Origin: Chitinophaga sp. 180180018-3
GTDB lineage: Bacteria; Bacteroidota; Bacteroidia; Chitinophagales; Chitinophagaceae
Assembly: GCF_037893185.1 (NCBI RefSeq)
Contig: NZ_CP140772.1
Location: 930,001-994,000, forward strand
Reading direction: 5' to 3'
Length of the DNA: 64,000 nucleotides
The position numbers and the translations under genes are program-made. Positions within the stretch are counted from its first letter, which is position 1, and the number at the start of each line of letters is the position of its first letter. This document shows positions 18,567 through 27,448 of this stretch, one piece after another. Under the pieces are notes generated by a model. The model had not been told where the DNA came from, made no database searches, and saw only the letters and a program-made list of their open reading frames with translations.

Positions 18567-21197
18567 ATGAATTACAGACTACGTTTCTATCTCCGTTACC
18601 ATACCAATTATGGGCAGGATCTATACCTGCTCGGCAATATCCCGGTGCTGGGTAATGATGTGCCCGGGAAGGCTTTCCGCATGCAATGGCTGAACAACAA
18701 CTGGTGGTATGCAGATGTACAGCTGCCTGCCGGCAGGGCCCTGAATTTCCGTTACCAATATATATTGCGGGAACTCGAAGAAGTGACCTATGAAGGCAGG
18801 GTAAGGGAATTTACATTTACTCCCGGCCAACACCGGGAATTGATATTTACCGATACCTGGAATGTTGCAGATGCTCCCGAAAATACCTGGCTGACGGCCC
18901 CCTTCACCAACGTGTTTTTTAAACGCCCTGCGGTTGCTATCAGCAATCTCCTAACGGCTACGCATATATTCCGTATCCAGGCCCCGCTGCTGGAGCCCCA
19001 TCAGACCGTATGTTTGCTCGGCAACCATTTCCCCGGAGAGGGATGGAACACCAAACAGCCGCTGCTCCTGGAGTACGATAAGGAAGGCTGGTTCTCTGCA
19101 GCGCTGGACCTCAGGGATCTGCCTATGCCGCTGGAATATAAATACGGGATTTACAATCAGCAGCAACAATTATTCGAAAGCTACGAAACCGGCGATAACC
19201 GGGAGCTGCATACAACTGCCATAAACAGCCGGCTGGTGGTGTTGCATGACGGGATGCTGAGAGTGCCGCGTAAATACTGGCAGGGAACCGGCGTAGCAAT
19301 ACCGGTGTTCAGTTTGCGTAGCAGCGAAGGATTTGGAACCGGCGAGTTTTTGGATCTGCCGGAACTGGCCGGCTGGGCAAGGAAACATCACTTTCAGCTC
19401 ATTCAGATACTGCCGGTCAATGATACCATACAAACCAACACCTGGAGAGATTCCTATCCTTATTCAGCTATTTCATCTTTTGCGCTGCATCCTCAGTATA
19501 TCAGGTTACAGGAAGTAGGTGTGTTGCCGGCTCAGCATCCCCTGCAAAAGCAATTCAACCGCTTACGGCAATGGCTGAACGAACAGGGCATGGTGGATTA
19601 TGAAACGATGATATCGTTCAAACTGGCTTACCTGCGCGCCCTGTATGAAGGAACAGGTGAGCAATGGCAAACACCGGAGTACCATCAGTGGGTCGCCGCC
19701 AATAAACACTGGCTCCTGCCTTATGCCGCTTATTGCTATCTGCGGGGGAAATACCAAACGAATGATTTTACACAATGGCCTGCCTATAACGTATATGACT
19801 ATACGGAAATAGACCGGTTCTTATTAACAGATCAGGAGGCTGCTGCCGCTGTCCGTTTCCATTTTTTTGTACAATACCATCTTCACCGGCAATTGTTGGC
19901 CGCTGTGGCTGCCGTACATGATCACGGAATAGCGCTGAAAGGCGATATCCCCATTGGTATTGCGCGTCACAGTGCAGATACCTGGATGCATCCGGAGTAT
20001 TATCACCTCGATATGCAGGCGGGCGCTCCTCCGGATCAGTTCACCACCGATGGCCAGAACTGGGGATTTCCTACCTATAACTGGAAGAAAATGGCTGAAA
20101 ACGGGCTGGAATGGTGGCAACTTCGTCTCCGTCATATGGCCGCTTATTTCGATGCTTTCCGGATAGATCATATCCTCGGTTTTTTCCGTATCTGGCAGAT
20201 TCCCCGCGATGCCATCCAGGGATTATTGGGGTATTTTCACCCGGCTATACCCGTCAGTCGTGAAGAGTTGCTCAGCAGAGGCATTCCATTTGATGAAGAT
20301 CGTTTTTGCAATCCCTGGATTACAGATAGTATACTGGAAGATATTTTTGGAAATCATGCCTGCCGGATGAAGGAGCAGCTGATGGAGTCTTTACCGGATG
20401 GAAGATATCGTTTGCTGCCACCATATAGCAGCCAGCGGAAAATACAGGAATCCACCCTGCCGGAAACGTTAAAGCAGCTGCTTTACCCGCTGCTGGCAGA
20501 TGTACTGTTGATCGGGGTATCAGTTTCCGGTACTACGTTGTATCATCCCCGTTATAACTTGGCCGCCACCCATTCTTTTGCCGCCCTGGATGAAACCAGC
20601 CGTAACAGTCTTCAGGCATTGTATCATGAATATTTTTATGTTCGTCAGGAGAGCCGCTGGCGCAAGGAAGCGATACATAAACTCCCCTTGCTTAAAAGGG
20701 CAACCGGCATGCTTATCTGCGGAGAAGATCTGGGAATGGTGCCGGCCTGTGTGCCAGATGTTATGCGCGCAATGGGGTTGCTAAGCCTGGAAGTACCGCG
20801 CATGCCTAAAGCAGCCGGATTAACGTTTACCCGTGTTAGTGAGGTCCCTTATTTGTCGGTCTTATCGCCCGGAACCCACGATATGAGTACGCTGAAAGGA
20901 TGGTGGAAGGAAACCCCCGATCTGTCGCAGCAGTATTACAAAGAAGAACTGGGGCACGCTGATTCCGCCCCGGCCACAGCAACCCCTGAGCTGATCCGGG
21001 AAATCCTGCAACACCATATGCAGGCTCCTGCTATGTGGAAGATCTTTCCTATCCAGGATCTCCTGGCTGCTAATGGTTATCACCATCAGCGCTCCGACAA
21101 TGAAGAAAGGATTAATATTCCTGCAATAGCGGCTCATTACTGGCGTTATCGTCTCATGGAAAGAATTACGGATTACGAATTAATTGCTAATTCGTAA
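18567..21197 (+). CDS. malQ: 4-alpha-glucanotransferase (amylomaltase) with two CBM20 domains
   Basis: GH77 enzyme that transfers alpha-1,4-glucan segments, used in maltodextrin and glycogen turnover. The 876 residues begin with two starch-binding CBM20-like modules (about 1-115 and 125-235; LRFYLRYHTNYGQDLYLLGN and FRIQAPLLEPHQTVCLLGNH). The GH77 barrel follows. The nucleophile Asp534 is in DAFRIDHILGFF, the acid/base Glu is in CGEDLGMVPACV, and the transition-state Asp is in SPGTHDMSTLKGWW. This modular form is the plant DPE2/Bacteroidota type. It lies 9 nt before the epimerase gene. The stop is embedded in a small hairpin. Confidence 0.93.
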   Translation: MNYRLRFYLRYHTNYGQDLYLLGNIPVLGNDVPGKAFRMQWLNNNWWYADVQLPAGRALNFRYQYILRELEEVTYEGRVREFTFTPGQHRELIFTDTWNVADAPENTWLTAPFTNVFFKRPAVAISNLLTATHIFRIQAPLLEPHQTVCLLGNHFPGEGWNTKQPLLLEYDKEGWFSAALDLRDLPMPLEYKYGIYNQQQQLFESYETGDNRELHTTAINSRLVVLHDGMLRVPRKYWQGTGVAIPVFSLRSSEGFGTGEFLDLPELAGWARKHHFQLIQILPVNDTIQTNTWRDSYPYSAISSFALHPQYIRLQEVGVLPAQHPLQKQFNRLRQWLNEQGMVDYETMISFKLAYLRALYEGTGEQWQTPEYHQWVAANKHWLLPYAAYCYLRGKYQTNDFTQWPAYNVYDYTEIDRFLLTDQEAAAAVRFHFFVQYHLHRQLLAAVAAVHDHGIALKGDIPIGIARHSADTWMHPEYYHLDMQAGAPPDQFTTDGQNWGFPTYNWKKMAENGLEWWQLRLRHMAAYFDAFRIDHILGFFRIWQIPRDAIQGLLGYFHPAIPVSREELLSRGIPFDEDRFCNPWITDSILEDIFGNHACRMKEQLMESLPDGRYRLLPPYSSQRKIQESTLPETLKQLLYPLLADVLLIGVSVSGTTLYHPRYNLAATHSFAALDETSRNSLQALYHEYFYVRQESRWRKEAIHKLPLLKRATGMLICGEDLGMVPACVPDVMRAMGLLSLEVPRMPKAAGLTFTRVSEVPYLSVLSPGTHDMSTLKGWWKETPDLSQQYYKEELGHADSAPATATPELIREILQHHMQAPAMWKIFPIQDLLAANGYHHQRSDNEERINIPAIAAHYWRYRLMERITDYELIANS

Positions 21198-21198
21198 T
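21172..21198. repeat. Short inverted repeat spanning the malQ stop
   Basis: ATTACGAATTA (21172-21182) and TAATTCGTAAT (21188-21198) are perfect 11-bp arms with an ATTGC loop. They encode the last residues of MalQ plus the stop. The sequence has the same AATTA-rich character as the long hairpins H1, H3 and H4. Confidence 0.55.
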
Positions 21199-21206
21199 TT
21201 CAGGGG

Positions 21207-22223
21207 ATGAAGCTGTCTCTTTACCCTTTTGAACTTAAATTCCGTTACACCTTTACGATCTCGCGTAAATCAAAGGATGTACAGCCCTTGCTGGTAGTAA
21301 AACTGGCCCAGGATGGTTATCATGGGCTGGGTGAAACAGCAGACAATGCCTATTATCACATGACGGTGCCCCGCCTGATGGAGGCCATTGAACAACACCG
21401 GTCATTTATTGAAGGCTATACACTCACTACGCCGGAAGTATTCTGGCAGGATATGTATCCATTACTCCGGGATAATATGTTCGCCTTGTGCGCACTGGAT
21501 ATAGCGGCCTGGGATCTGTATGCCAAACAGCAGCAAAAAAAGCTGTATGAAGTCTGGAATCTTGATATCTCCCATAACCCGCTTACGGATTATACGATTG
21601 GTATTGATACGGTCGACAACATGGTGAAGAAGCTCCGTGAGTTTCCCTGGCCGGTATATAAAATCAAGCTGGGCACGCGGGAGGATATCCAGATCATTAA
21701 AGCGCTGAGAGCGCATACCAATGCAGTGTTCCGGGTAGATGCCAATTGTGCCTGGGGGGTAGATGAAACCCTGAGCAATGCCATAGCCCTGAAGGAGCTG
21801 GGTGTTGAATTCATTGAACAGCCTATGGCTGCTGCAGATACAGAAGGAATGCGGCGGGTATACGAAAAGGTGGTATTGCCGGTGATTGCCGATGAAAGCT
21901 GTATTGTAGAACAGGATGTAGCCCGCTGCCAGGGCCTATTTCACGGAATCAATATCAAGCTGACGAAATGTGGGGGAATTACGCCGGCGATCCGGATGAT
22001 TACTGCAGCAAAACAAGCTGGTATGAAAGTCATGACTGGCAGCATGAATGAAAGTACGGTTGGTACTTCGGCTGTGGCGCACCTGCTCCCGTTACTGGAT
22101 TATGTAGACATGGACGGGCCGCTGTTACTGGCGGAAGATACTGCAGATGGTATCAGGATGGAGAATGGGAAGATTATTTATGCAGATAGACCTGGAACGG
22201 GAGCTGAATTGTTATCAGAGTAG
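21207..22223 (+). CDS. Dipeptide epimerase (enolase superfamily)
   Basis: A 338-residue muconate-lactonising-subgroup enolase-superfamily protein, most like L-Ala-D/L-Glu and related dipeptide epimerases that recycle murein peptides. The barrel carries the KxK motif (YKIKLGT), metal ligands Asp in RVDANCAW, Glu in FIEQPM and Asp in IADESC, and the second base Lys in NIKLTKCGGI, followed by the specificity region GSMNESTVGTSAVAHL. It begins 9 nt after malQ and shares its transcript, although the pathways are unrelated. The exact dipeptide is not decidable by eye. Confidence 0.85.
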   Translation: MKLSLYPFELKFRYTFTISRKSKDVQPLLVVKLAQDGYHGLGETADNAYYHMTVPRLMEAIEQHRSFIEGYTLTTPEVFWQDMYPLLRDNMFALCALDIAAWDLYAKQQQKKLYEVWNLDISHNPLTDYTIGIDTVDNMVKKLREFPWPVYKIKLGTREDIQIIKALRAHTNAVFRVDANCAWGVDETLSNAIALKELGVEFIEQPMAAADTEGMRRVYEKVVLPVIADESCIVEQDVARCQGLFHGINIKLTKCGGITPAIRMITAAKQAGMKVMTGSMNESTVGTSAVAHLLPLLDYVDMDGPLLLAEDTADGIRMENGKIIYADRPGTGAELLSE

Positions 22224-22349
22224 TTTTCAGGGTGTTTGCAGGAGATGATAAATATTCAGGTCGCCAGACCCTGTAATATCCTTTGTGGATAAAAACGGAA
22301 AATAGTTGAGACGGAAAGATATTGATGCAGCTTGTTTGGCTTTATGTGG

Positions 22350-23150
22350 TTATAGATAATTTTTTAAAATTTCTAATGTAATTTTATTCAGAAGATTTCT
22401 GCTTTCCCTATCATATATTTGAGTTATTCCTCCTGACAGCCTGGTTCCGCTAAAATAATTACCGGAATTGTTATTATGAAGCAATGCTTCTATTGCTGAA
22501 ACTCCACTATCTACTGAGTTAAGTGCTAATGATTTACCAACCATATTTGTATTCATCAGTGTGGCCGGGTGTAACGCATTTACGGCTATATTACTATTTT
22601 TCAATCTTTCTGCTAAATCAAGTGTGTACATAATCAAGGCTGTTTTACTTTTTGAATATGCTGAATAGCCCTCAAAATATTTTTCCATTGCAAAGTCTGA
22701 AAAATCTACGGTTGCCTGAGAAGCAGAAGCTACATTTATAATTTTTCCGGTAGCATGCGGAATTAGCGAAAGCAATTTTTCTGTCAGTAATACCTGTGAC
22801 AGGTAATTGACGGTCATGGTCATTTCCATACCGATGTTAGTCTTTACATAATTATAAGTAGCCATACCTGCATTGTTGATAAGAATATCAATGTGCTTAT
22901 TTTCTTCTAATAATTTGTTGCTTAAAGAATTGACTTCATCTAATAAAGAAAAGTCTGCGTTGTAATAACTTAATCGGGCATTATTGTATTTAGTCATTAT
23001 TTCGTTGATCACCATTTCCCCTTTTGCCTTATTTCTGCCGTGCAATAATATTTCTGTATCTTTTGAGGCTAACTTTATTGCCAGTGCTTTCCCCAAGCCG
23101 TCGGTAGAACCGGTGATAAGAATTGTTTTCCCTGAAAATATATTTTTCAT
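22350..23150 (-). CDS. Short-chain dehydrogenase/reductase
   Basis: A 266-residue Rossmann-fold oxidoreductase. The cofactor motif is ITGSTDGLGKALA (TGxxxGxG), NNAGMATYN is the NNAG strand, the catalytic Tyr/Lys is in YSAYSKSKTALIM (YxxxK) with the Ser in NVASASQATV. It resembles retinol-dehydrogenase-like SDRs of broad specificity. Base composition is clearly AT-richer than the genes on either side. It lies downstream of the PEBP gene and in the same direction as the AraC regulator, so these three may form one small acquired module. Substrate unknown. Confidence 0.85.
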   Translation of the reverse strand: MKNIFSGKTILITGSTDGLGKALAIKLASKDTEILLHGRNKAKGEMVINEIMTKYNNARLSYYNADFSLLDEVNSLSNKLLEENKHIDILINNAGMATYNYVKTNIGMEMTMTVNYLSQVLLTEKLLSLIPHATGKIINVASASQATVDFSDFAMEKYFEGYSAYSKSKTALIMYTLDLAERLKNSNIAVNALHPATLMNTNMVGKSLALNSVDSGVSAIEALLHNNNSGNYFSGTRLSGGITQIYDRESRNLLNKITLEILKNYL

Positions 23151-23218
23151 TTTCTGACTGGTTTATTTGAAAATTATCCGCAGATTTTTTTAACCTACGG
23201 ATAATTGAGTGATAAAAT

Positions 23219-23725
23219 TTAGTAGGAATTTTTCCCATACACAAGTAACGAAGCCTTTGCCAGCGTGTTCATGCTAAGCATAAAGCCTATCAATGCTGCA
23301 CTTGCATTTTCGTTCACTGTAATGGTGTCTTTGAGGGCATGAACTGTAATAATGTAACGATGAAGTTCGCCCGCAGGTGGACAAGGCCCGACATAACCTT
23401 TAACGCCAACATCATTTAGTCCGCCAATTGCGCCGTCGGGCAAATTGTTTGCAGATAAGTTTCCTGCATCTGTTGGGAGGGATGTGGCAGAAGGCGGAAT
23501 GTTGTACGTTATCCAATGCCAAAGCCCGCTTCCGCCTGTGGGGGCATCTAAATCGTGCATTGCTACGGCAAATGATTTAGTTTCTTTTGGTGCATTTTCC
23601 CAATGCAATTCGGGCGAGATATTTTTGCCTGAGCCACCAAAGTTTTCATTGGCAAACTGTGTTTCTGTGAACTGTCCGCCAATATCACTGCTTTTTAATG
23701 TAAATGTTTGTGCTGTCTTTACCAT
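23219..23725 (-). CDS. YbhB/YbcL-type PEBP (Raf kinase inhibitor-like) protein
   Basis: A 168-residue phosphatidylethanolamine-binding-protein family member. It has GGSGKNISPELHWENAP, the ligand pocket MHDLDAPTGGSGLWHWITYN (DPD-like DLDAP and HWxxYN), the loop GYVGPCPPAGELHRYIITV (GPxPP...H) and the C-terminal helix. The function of prokaryotic members is generally unknown, with small anion or lipid headgroup binding proposed. It is cytoplasmic, with no signal peptide. It has its own TAnnTTTG promoter box and is followed by the SDR gene after 68 nt. AT-rich like its neighbours. Confidence 0.88.
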   Translation of the reverse strand: MVKTAQTFTLKSSDIGGQFTETQFANENFGGSGKNISPELHWENAPKETKSFAVAMHDLDAPTGGSGLWHWITYNIPPSATSLPTDAGNLSANNLPDGAIGGLNDVGVKGYVGPCPPAGELHRYIITVHALKDTITVNENASAALIGFMLSMNTLAKASLLVYGKNSY

Positions 23726-23750
23726 TTTACTGTATGTTTTAAATTCGACA

Positions 23751-23758
23751 CAAAAGTA
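23751..23758 (-). promoter_or_regulatory. Bacteroidota -7 element (PEBP gene)
   Basis: Minus strand reads TACTTTTG, an exact TAnnTTTG match, 25 nt before the ATG and inside the 60-nt gap after the AraC gene. The PEBP-SDR pair can therefore be transcribed separately, perhaps under AraC control. Confidence 0.5.
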
Positions 23759-23785
23759 GAATGGAAGTATATGGCAGCGTTATGG

Positions 23786-24628
23786 CTAATCGTTCAAAAG
23801 CTGTTGGGAAGCGGTCAGATTTTGTTGCTGAAATTTTTTGGGGCTGATGCCGTAAACTTGTTTAAATGATTGTGAGAAACTTGAATGGTTTTCATAGCCA
23901 ACTTTGTAAAACACTTCACTTGGATTTTCGTTTTGCAGTAATAGCGATTTTGCTATTTTCATTTTTTGTTGCAGGAAATATTGGCTGGGTGCAACATTGT
24001 AAAGTTTTACGAATTTTCGTTTGAAAGTAGAAACGCTTGTATGGCATAAAAATGCTAATTCTTCCAATGTAAGATTGCTGGTGATGTTCAGTTCAACCGC
24101 TTTTCTGATTTCAAAGTCTGAATACTCTTCCTGGCTTTTTGTTTGGAATGAAAGCATTTCATTCGGATATTTTTCAAGAAGATGAAGCATTAACTCTTCA
24201 AATTTAAGTTCTATTATCTTGTCTGAAAATAATACAGGTTTTGATTGAATGAGTTTAAGCGAAGTAATGTAAGTTTTGATAAATTCGTCTTTCTCAAAAA
24301 CAACAAATGGCTGATTTGTTTTGCGGGGATTTGATGAAATTTTATCAATTACAGCAGCATACTTTACAAAGAATTTCGTTAGTGCGGTATTGTCAAAAAA
24401 CAATAGCGTACTGCGATAACTGTTATTTATGGGGATTTTTTCCGTCATCAAACAATTTCCCGAAGAAAGTATCGCAAATTGGTTGTCTGTAACGGTTGTT
24501 TTGTTGTCAGCATAATACACTATTTTTTCACCTTGCTCCAATAACGAAACAAGGTGTTGCGGAAGAAAGATTTTGCTTCTCGGTGCTTGTCTGTCCGAAA
24601 CGTAGTCGTATACACTGAATGTATTCAT
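23786..24628 (-). CDS. AraC-family transcriptional regulator
   Basis: A 280-residue regulator. The N-terminal about 170 residues form a cupin-like sensing domain without recognisable ligand residues (CLMTEKIPINNSYRSTLLFF). The C-terminus holds the double helix-turn-helix: NLTLEELAFLCHTSVSTFKR with FKRKFVKLYNVAPSQYFLQ, then AKSLLLQNENPSEVFYKVGY and HSSFSQSFKQVYGISPKKFQ. This matches the exsA/AraC group typical of Bacteroidota. It is upstream of and co-directional with the PEBP and SDR genes, which are the obvious candidate targets. One sampled 60-nt line (23821-23880) has 21 G+C, against 31 in 25021-25080. Confidence 0.9.
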   Translation of the reverse strand: MNTFSVYDYVSDRQAPRSKIFLPQHLVSLLEQGEKIVYYADNKTTVTDNQFAILSSGNCLMTEKIPINNSYRSTLLFFDNTALTKFFVKYAAVIDKISSNPRKTNQPFVVFEKDEFIKTYITSLKLIQSKPVLFSDKIIELKFEELMLHLLEKYPNEMLSFQTKSQEEYSDFEIRKAVELNITSNLTLEELAFLCHTSVSTFKRKFVKLYNVAPSQYFLQQKMKIAKSLLLQNENPSEVFYKVGYENHSSFSQSFKQVYGISPKKFQQQNLTASQQLLND

Positions 24629-24812
24629 TTTAAATTTGTCTGATAGCTAAATTACAAAAGCCATAGATGTTTTGAGCATTTATGGCTGTTTTTCTGTATA
24701 AATGGGTATTCAGAAATGGCTTAATTACCGTATTTACAGCAAGCACAAAACAGATTAGACTTGCCGGAGCACATCCTTCTCCGCCGGTGTTAATTCCGCC
24801 ATCACTATCTTT

Positions 24813-25439
24813 TTACTTATCAATACCTGGTTTATATTCCGGCCAGAGTATACTGGCGTAATTTCCCAGTGAAGCATTCACCGTAGCCTCAACCGCGGCA
24901 ATATTACATCGCCCTGCATCCCGCGTAGCAATGATCCTGTCGGCGTACATCTGTAACAGCGACGGGCATGCGATAATCAGGTCAGTATTCCCGGTAGCAG
25001 ACAGGTTCATTCCGGTTGATGAAAAAGGCCATTGCATGGCAGTAGTTTTCAGCCTGGTAACAAGTGGATCGTCGGGGGACAAGCCTTTACTCAAACTCAG
25101 CAGATCCGGGAGATATCGCAGGCAAAGATCCGCACTGTAAATGCTACCACTGGTGAGTGGTGCTTCATAAGGTGGCAGCCAATGATCAATAGCGGCAATC
25201 CCTGCTTCCCTGATAACTGTCAGCTGAGCGGCGTGGTATACATACCCTGCTGCCCATAAGGCTGCTGCTGCGTCGAAATCCGGCGCTTGGCCTGGCATTT
25301 CCAGCTTATCTTCCTGGTAATATGCCAGCAGGGCCTCTTGTGCATGCGCTAATTCTGTTGGTGTAAAGGGTATCAGTTGATCAACTACAGTTACTTGTCC
25401 GTCGTGCACAAGGTGGTTAATAAACACAGATAAATTCAT
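24813..25439 (-). CDS. Conflict-system-like protein resembling bpX4
   Basis: A 208-residue soluble protein without a signal peptide. The pattern MNLSVFINHLVHDGQVTV at the start, then FDAAAALWAAGYVYHAAQL and REAGIAAIDHWLPPY, recalls the bpX4 component of the MoxR-vWA-bpX ternary systems described as NTP-dependent conflict systems. That is from memory of the family and not a computed match. No MoxR ATPase or vWA gene is nearby. It is the last gene of an operon with the caspase-like peptidase and the OB-like protein, starting 58 nt after the latter's stop. The function is unproven. Confidence 0.5.
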   Translation of the reverse strand: MNLSVFINHLVHDGQVTVVDQLIPFTPTELAHAQEALLAYYQEDKLEMPGQAPDFDAAAALWAAGYVYHAAQLTVIREAGIAAIDHWLPPYEAPLTSGSIYSADLCLRYLPDLLSLSKGLSPDDPLVTRLKTTAMQWPFSSTGMNLSATGNTDLIIACPSLLQMYADRIIATRDAGRCNIAAVEATVNASLGNYASILWPEYKPGIDK

Positions 25440-25497
25440 AGGTAAGCATTTGACCGGCGGTGATTCCGCCGGCTGCGCTTAAAATTAGTAAAAAAAG

Positions 25498-25767
25498 TTA
25501 TTCTTCTTCCTTCCAGGTTTGCGCCAGAAACACATAATCTTCAATGTAGCCGGTAGCTACAATAGATTTTCCGGCAAGCGGCATCAGCGGATTGGGCATG
25601 AAAGGATTAGCACCGGAAGGACGGATCAGGTAATCACCCTGATCTGTGACCAGGAATACGCCAAGATGCTCACTTTTGCTGTGTTTGCCAAAAGTACGGA
25701 GTACCAGTCGCCCGGTAAGCGTAATAAACGGACTGTCGTTATCCCTGTTGGTTTTATCTGCTGACAT
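25498..25767 (-). CDS. Small OB-fold-like protein
   Basis: An 89-residue beta-rich protein. Its core GRLVLRTFGKHSKSEHLGVF, then LVTDQGDYLIRPSG, ANPF and LAGKSIVATGYIEDYVFLAQ suggests a five-strand OB-type barrel. I associate this family pattern with small proteins next to conflict-system and caspase-like genes, but cannot verify it here. The start at 25767 (ATG) is preferred over GTG at 25773. Either way the gene overlaps the end of the caspase-like gene by about 14-20 nt, a strong sign of translational coupling. Role unknown. Confidence 0.55.
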   Translation of the reverse strand: MSADKTNRDNDSPFITLTGRLVLRTFGKHSKSEHLGVFLVTDQGDYLIRPSGANPFMPNPLMPLAGKSIVATGYIEDYVFLAQTWKEEE

Positions 25768-27304
25768 ATTCACGGTAGCCCAGTATTTGATTGTTTTTTT
25801 CTTTTACCACTATCACTTTAGTCAAAGGTCCATCACCATGGTGGCCTGATTCCGAAAATACGTGAAATTTCACAGACGGCATGGAATGGCTGATATCATC
25901 TTTAGATGATTGGTGCCTGTTGATAAACACCTTTGCAGTTCGCTGGGCGGAGAATTGCTTTTCGTCCAGCAATTGGTGCATGGCTTCGTGTAAAGCGGGA
26001 TCCGTGGCATGCGTGCCATCGGAAGGATGAGGAACCGCGATAAACCCTTCCAGCATTTTCCCCCGGGCTTCCAGGTTATCACGGCGATTCTGGAGGGTGT
26101 TAACAAAAGGCTGAGAAGTGGCTGTTTTACTGGGATCCTTGTCATTGACCACCGGCTGCCACGATGGATCTCCCAGCAGATAAAACTGTGCCGCAGTTTT
26201 TAGTTCATAAGGATCCAGCGTAGGACCCATTTCATGGAGAAACCGTTGTCGCGCCTCCAGCATGGCACGCCCCGTAGAGGCGCCATTCAGCACATTGATC
26301 ACGAAGTATTGCGTAAGCAGGTCGGCCAGCCCCTGCCCGGTAGACGGGCCATAGGCTATATTGGAACTGCCTACAAATGCCAGCGCATTCTGTTGCAGAT
26401 AACTGTTAGCCATACTCATACGCTTCGCACTGTTCTTTTTCGGATCAAACAACTGTCCGCCGTAACAACATTCCGCAGCTACCACCGTGCCTTTGGATAT
26501 CTTGGCAGTTAATATATCGGACCTCAGCGCCAGCGGAAAATCAGTGGCTTTCTGACCATAATAACCGGGATTATTAATAGCGCCGTGGCAATTGATAAAG
26601 TGGGTTTTAGCCTGCAGCTGTTCCGCTGTCCAGTTAGTGCCGTTCAGCGCTTCGTCACTGCCGGGAAACACCAGCAGGCTGCCGTAGTTGCCGAAAATTT
26701 GCTGCAAACTGTTCTGTGTGGAGTTCTGCCAGTCAAATGTACTCAGTGAAAAATACGGGAGGTAGTCCTGCTGCGCAGCAGGTACTGCCGTTATGATATT
26801 ATTGATCAGTGTATGAAGGTAGGTGGCATCTGCCACAGCAGGGATATCCGGAAGCCGGCCCACTACCCGCACAGGTGAAATGAATTTACCGGGATCCGCA
26901 TCATATGGCACATCGCAGGCATAGGGGAGATCACTGGGAATAGCAGCATCCGGATCATTCTCTCCCGGCAACAGGTTCTTTAGCCTTTGGAAAGGAATGA
27001 TATCCTGTGATCCCACCAGCATGATATAGCCTGGTGAATAAAAACGGTACAGGTCATCTATCGCTTTTTTATGCTGGGCATCATCATTAACATCTGTTAC
27101 TGCCGTTGCCTGGCACGACTGCATCTGCGCCACATCATCCAGGAAAATCACGTGCGCATCCAGATGCCTGTTCTTATCCGCCGCCTGCAGCGCAGTCAGG
27201 TCATCCAGGATCTGCTGGTGAGCATCCCCATATTTCTGCTGTAAAGCAGTCCTGTTGGTTATTATGAGTTTTGTAGTCAGCATATTCATTAGCGGAGCTG
27301 CCAT
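25754..27304 (-). CDS. Caspase-like (C25/gingipain-type) cysteine peptidase
   Basis: A 516-residue protein with a caspase-hemoglobinase-fold peptidase domain of C25 type in about residues 90-385. The strand YIMLVGSQDIIPFQRL is followed by RVVGRLPDIP, then the catalytic His240 in HFINCHGAINN and the catalytic Cys279 or Cys280 in VVAAECCYGGQLFD, then AFVGSSNIAYG and YLLGDPSWQPV. These are the landmarks of gingipain-like domains. Unlike gingipains it has no signal peptide, propeptide or type IX C-terminal domain, so it should act inside the cell. The C-terminal about 130 residues are unassigned. First gene of a three-gene operon with its own TACATTTG promoter box. Confidence 0.72.
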   Translation of the reverse strand: MAAPLMNMLTTKLIITNRTALQQKYGDAHQQILDDLTALQAADKNRHLDAHVIFLDDVAQMQSCQATAVTDVNDDAQHKKAIDDLYRFYSPGYIMLVGSQDIIPFQRLKNLLPGENDPDAAIPSDLPYACDVPYDADPGKFISPVRVVGRLPDIPAVADATYLHTLINNIITAVPAAQQDYLPYFSLSTFDWQNSTQNSLQQIFGNYGSLLVFPGSDEALNGTNWTAEQLQAKTHFINCHGAINNPGYYGQKATDFPLALRSDILTAKISKGTVVAAECCYGGQLFDPKKNSAKRMSMANSYLQQNALAFVGSSNIAYGPSTGQGLADLLTQYFVINVLNGASTGRAMLEARQRFLHEMGPTLDPYELKTAAQFYLLGDPSWQPVVNDKDPSKTATSQPFVNTLQNRRDNLEARGKMLEGFIAVPHPSDGTHATDPALHEAMHQLLDEKQFSAQRTAKVFINRHQSSKDDISHSMPSVKFHVFSESGHHGDGPLTKVIVVKEKNNQILGYREYVSR

Positions 27305-27324
27305 TTTCTATCCGGTTGAGCTTT

Positions 27325-27332
27325 CAAATGTA
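27325..27332 (-). promoter_or_regulatory. Bacteroidota -7 element (caspase-like operon)
   Basis: Minus strand reads TACATTTG, an exact TAnnTTTG match, 20 nt before the ATG of the caspase-like gene. Confidence 0.45.
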
Positions 27333-27395
27333 TTGAATTAAAGGATAATAAGCCATCAGCACCATCACAATATTATTTACTCACTACGCAGGGTA

Positions 27396-27426
27396 TTTGC
27401 ATAGTAAAAAAGTAAGCGTATTTTTC
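27396..27426 (+). promoter_or_regulatory. Probable promoter of the PmoA-family gene
   Basis: TTTG at 27396-27399, 19 nt, then TATTTTTC at 27419-27426 (seven of eight to TAnnTTTG), 22 nt before the start codon. Confidence 0.5.
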
Positions 27427-27448
27427 AGATAATCTATCCACGTTTTAC

